From contig MNCI01013900.1 of NCBI GenBank assembly GCA_015680685.1, positions 537,720 through 601,719 of the forward strand: 64,000 bases of DNA, written 5' to 3'. Positions within the stretch are counted from its first letter, which is position 1. Every line of letters starts with the position of its first letter. Below are positions 60,089-64,000 of the stretch, piece after piece. Origin of the DNA: Gnetum montanum. Taxonomy: Eukaryota > Streptophyta > Gnetopsida > Gnetales > Gnetaceae. The position numbers and the translations under genes are program-made. The notes beneath the pieces are model-generated. The model did no database searches. It worked only from the letters and a program-made list of their open reading frames with translations, and had not been told where the DNA came from.

Positions 60089-60880
60089 GTTGGTACTAGG
60101 GTGCTCTGCCATCTTTGGTCCCATGATTGGGCGATGGTGAACCCACAGGGGCAAAGTAACACCTGTCTCATTCCCTCTCCTCTTGTTGCTCTTACTAGTT
60201 TTGCATTTTGGCTTTTAAGGATGATGTCATTTCATAATGGGGTGATGGTACTGTCGACACCTCAATACCTGACGTCCCCACCGTCGACACCCCTGATGTT
60301 GCCTCCCGCCCAGCCTGGAGGTGGTCCAACTCATTGCACATGGTTGTTTCGGCCATACCTAGCCATGCCTCCCTTCTGATCCCAGTTGTTGTTGAGTTTT
60401 GTAGCTCTCCCGTTGCTACCTGTGCAGCTCAACCATCCAAGCATACTCAGCCATGTGACGCTCAAGCAAGTCTTTCATGAGTTGCAGATCCTTGATCCTC
60501 TACGCATCTGCCTACGTTTGAATTGATGCCTACATTGCTTCCTAGCGGGATTGCCAGATGGCCCTTTCTTTTGATTTTGCTTGCTCTGTTGCCGAATGAC
60601 AAGTTGCCTCAAGTTCCTCCCACGTTTGATTTTCTTGCCTAGGCTGCCCTCCTTGTGGGTCATCTGGTTCCACCTCCCTTGTGTTGGCACCAAATGTCTA
60701 GCCTACCTCACTTATCCCCTTTGGTTGCTCAAGCCTCTGCATCCTCTATGTCGAACCTTGAGATCTCCTACACTAAACCAACACTGGTGCTATCCTCACC
60801 TGCGTAGGTATGTCAACATGCCCTACCCTCCAGAGTGCCAAGATGACCTCGAAATGTCTTCCAGGCCTTTTCCACCTTAG
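60089..60880. other. Unassigned, GC-richer segment
   Basis: The minus strand encodes Gln/Lys/Arg-rich pieces (for example 60693-60475) and helical text such as ERHMAEYAWMVELHR near 60440-60480. It may be a gag-like remnant, but no diagnostic motif is present. Confidence 0.35.
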
Positions 60881-63800
60881 AGAGCTAAGGAGAAAGTAGG
60901 GAATGTTAATCGGAAGATTGTGACAGATGCACCTAAGGCGAAGTTCACCCCCACCAGATGATGCGACAACCTGGACTAGACAAAAAAATGGTCCATGAGA
61001 TCTATGGCAACCTGCCAACCCGTTGGCAGCTTATTTTTTCGTATGTGACCACTTGTGGTCCACGGTATAGCACCCTGGAAAAAGTCCATCGAAAATGTTT
61101 GGGAGTGAACCACTGGGGGGATAACCTCCCCTTCTGCAGGCACCCACAAAACCTCTTGCAAAGCCATCTCAGTAAGCATTATCCTTTTGTCCCTAAATTG
61201 CATTTCCTCACTCTCCTAGTTTGTGAAGAACCTTTCCGTTGGTAATCTCAGCTCTCCTTCCACACGACACAACATTTCCTCCCATCCCATTCTTGTGATC
61301 AGCGGCCATAGTTGAGCATCCCTGATGAATTCATTGATCACAAGTTTGTGAATTGGCGTTGCTTCCATCCACAAGAAGACTCCAACCCTGATGATCGTAG
61401 ATGGCGTTGGCACCTATTGCCCTTTGAAAACAGAATTTTTTCTGCTTTTCCAAGTAGACCATAATATAACCAGCACTTGAGAGTCCCCGCAAGGTGGAAA
61501 CCTTTTGCCAAATCTCCCTCATAAGCAAGCATTGGTTAAGCAGATGATTTAACATTTTCGTCTCTTCCTAACAGAGAGGGCATGTATCATCAACAATGAT
61601 TCCGTGCGCCCTCAACACTACCCACACTAGTAAGGCATTGTGCTTAATGAGCCAACCAAAAGCTTTTACCTTTTCCGGTTGTCTTCCTTTCCACAACTCT
61701 TTCCACCCTACCATTGGTGGATATAGATTCTTGATTACCTTGGATGGTGGTTTGCCTAGCAGTCCTTTGGCTTCCATTATTCTGACATGGCAGTAGAAGT
61801 TCTTCCACAGGTATGAGCATCTGCTGTCTACCTCCCATCGATTATACTTCTGATCAAAGATCCTCATCCAAGGGGCCTACTCTTCGGGCTATATCAACAT
61901 TATGTTTAGCAGGCGTTGCATGCCAAACATGACCTCATCCATAAAAGTTAGCACCCCAATTTCTCCTGCCTCATGTGGCCTCGAAATCAGTTGCCAGCAA
62001 ACCAAGTGTAATTTTTTGACCCCTTTGCCCTTGGACCAAATGAAATGCCTAATCATTTGGTCAACTTTTTGGATGACCCTGATTGGCAGGATGACCATAG
62101 AAGCAGTGTAACGAGTAGTAGCCATCAACACAGTATATGTTAGTAACATCTTACCCCTTTGGGACAGGAACTGGTTATTCCAGTGTGTTATTTTTGGACG
62201 CACCTTTTCCAATAGACCAACCCACGTTCCCTTCCAGTGCCACTCAAAGATCGGCATTCCTAGATACAAATCATGCTATCTACTAGGTAGTATGCCCAAC
62301 ACCTGCACAATTTTTGTGCTTACCTGTCTTGTGGTGTTAGAGAAATGTAAGGTAGATTTACCCTTATTAATTGCCAACTCTAGTTCCCCCTCCATCCTGT
62401 GCAGGGTCCTCATTAACACTTCCGCCTACGACACAGTGGCTCTAGAGAATAGAACTGTGTCATCTACAAAATGCGTGGCCAAGCAGTGCTCCCCCACAAT
62501 AGTCAACCCCTGCATCCCCTTGGCAGAACAATAAGCCTATAGCAGGTCCATGACCAAGAGGAAAAGTAGGGGAGAAAGTGGGTCACCCTGCTGTAACTCC
62601 CTGCTCGTGGCATTGAAAACCCACAGCCTACCATCAATATCCAGCAAATATCGGCTCGAACTTTGTATCTGGAGACAGAGGTTTACAAAAGCAGGGCTGA
62701 AGCCTTTTAATAGCATGATTTGCTTTAAGGTCGCCCAACTTATCATGTCATAAGCCTTGGCAATATCTAATTTAATGCACATGCGTGGGAACTACAATCT
62801 GTGCAATGAGTGTAGAATCTCCTGAAGCAGCAGAACCTAATCCTACAGGAAGTGGTTCTTGATGAACCCAGCCTGGTGCACACCCACAACCTTCGTCATT
62901 GAAGGGGCCAATTGCACCATGAGCAATTTTGAAAATAGACGGAGCAATGTGTTACAGACCCCAATGGGCCTGAAATGAGCTAGCTCTGATGGATCTAGCA
63001 CTTCCGAGAGCAGTTGATTTTCTATCTTACCTGCTGCCAACTAAGCATTTCATTAAATGTGTCCAACATGTTCTCCCCCACTATGTCTTCAAATTCTCTG
63101 AAAAATTCTACTGGCTAGCCATCGGGCCTTGAGGCATTGTTAATTTGCATTGATCGCAGTGCTGCGTCTAGCTCGGCCTGAGTGAAGGGCTGAAGAAGTC
63201 TATGGATATTAGCCCATGACACCATTCATTGCACCAGCATTGATATCTGCATCATCTCCTGCCTGTGCTAGATGTTGCCCCAATATGCTTGTAAGACATT
63301 CACAATTTCCTGCTCGCTGGTCGCATTACTAGCCACTTGCATATGCAACTTATGCTTCAAGATCCCTTTGCTTTTGGCAGTAGCATAAAAGAAGCACGTG
63401 TTCCTGTCCCTGTCCTTCAGCTAGGAAACCCAAGCCCTCTGCTCTTCCTCCTCTTTGTCCAACACTTGTAATTCTTGAAGTAGTTCCTGCTTCTCATTTG
63501 TTAGGTTGGCCCCAACCTCTTGCCTCTCTTGCATGCCCCTTAGGCTAGCCAGCAGTTGCTGTCAGTATACTCTAAAACCATATTTCTCCTTTGATGTTTG
63601 GGCCTTTATCTGATGTTTCAGTACCTTCAGCCCCTTTGTCAGAAACTCTCTTGGGTCCCGAGCTTTAGAGTAGTTTTTCCATATGCTTTGCACCATTGGC
63701 TAGAGCCAAGGTTTACTCAACCAAGTTTGTTCAAAATGGAAATTTCTGGGCACTGGACTCTGCACCCCATTGAGCCAACATAAAATTGACCTATGATCAG

Positions 63801-64000
63801 AAGCTTGTCACTCCTATCCTGTCACCCGTATGGCTAGCTCCAACAATAGCCTCGTACTCGCCTAGACTTTATCGATCCTAGATTGGATTTGACTATGCCC
63901 TCGTCTTCTATTACTCCAGGTGAATTTGCAGCCCTTGATGTCCAAATTTGCTAGATTGTGTTTCAATAAGAACTTCGTGCACTCTGCATTGCTAGGCAGA
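60881..64000 (-). mobile_element. L1-type LINE ORF2, minus strand, open at window end
   Basis: Right to left: end of the endonuclease domain (FDHRSILCWLNG, about 63800-63760), a linker with RDRNTCFFYATAK (about 63410), then RT blocks ELDAALRSMQ, HFRPIGVCNTLLRLFSKLL, HQAGFIKNHF, CIKLDIAKAYDMISW, QQGDPLSPLLFLLVMDLL and the catalytic FVDD (plus-strand 62459-62470, intact). YLGMPIF and KILL-type blocks follow, then the zinc-binding region FYCH...LWKGRQPEKVKAFGWL and CPLC (about 61570). Stops and frameshifts make it non-functional. The 5' part lies outside the window. Confidence 0.88.

Overview
This is a window of nuclear DNA from a land plant with a large, repeat-rich genome. Spliced genes with long AT-rich introns, tRNA-Asp-primed Ty3/gypsy elements, an initiator-Met-primed Ty1/copia element, L1-type LINEs and two tRNA-derived SINE families all point that way. 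A gymnosperm-like genome would fit the old, nested, decayed LTR elements, but nothing in the sequence fixes the species. I see no bacterial, viral or CRISPR signature.

Two host genes can be supported, and neither shows as one long open frame. (1) Minus strand, 6196 to 2532: a three-exon gene for a 164-residue GIY-YIG nuclease of the SLX1 type. Splice sites and phases fit exactly, and the key Tyr, Arg and Glu residues are present. (2) Plus strand, from 50136: the 5' part of a gene for a secretory-pathway protein with a signal peptide and one canonical EF-hand. Three exons are visible in a relatively GC-rich, less repeat-dense island, and the 3' end was not found.

The rest is mobile DNA. 1-692: LTR remnant cut by the window edge. 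885-1335: LINE 3' relic. 8670-13020: gypsy element C (LTR, PBS, gag, protease, part of RT). 13020-16255: minus-strand element D (gag-like region, PBS, partial LTR). 16260-17217: 3' non-coding relic of the A/B family. 17425-20640: element A (5' LTR, PBS, gag). 20876-27872: element B, bounded by a perfect CCTAC target duplication, with gag and part of protease, then an assembly gap (24702-25023) and a non-coding 3' half. 28796-30655: SINEs and a LINE 3' end. 30665-47027: large minus-strand gypsy element E with two LTRs of about 1.1 kb. Its protease and its RT-RNase H-integrase are separated by about 7 kb of foreign sequence. That sequence holds a degenerate tandem repeat, a broken HAD/FCP1-like phosphatase fragment and a solo LTR with a perfect CTCGT duplication. 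57173-60088: internally deleted copia element F. About 60900 to the window end: minus-strand L1-type LINE with an intact FVDD box but stops elsewhere.

The gypsy LTRs (1-692, C, D, A, B, solo) form one superfamily. They share the R/U5 core, a tRNA-Asp PBS and a GTACCTCGCCACTCATCA-like end. The four complete types (C, A, B, solo) carry different palindrome-rich cassettes just upstream of the TATA-like box. That architecture and the EF-hand gene are the most interesting observations. No clearly new multi-gene system is present.
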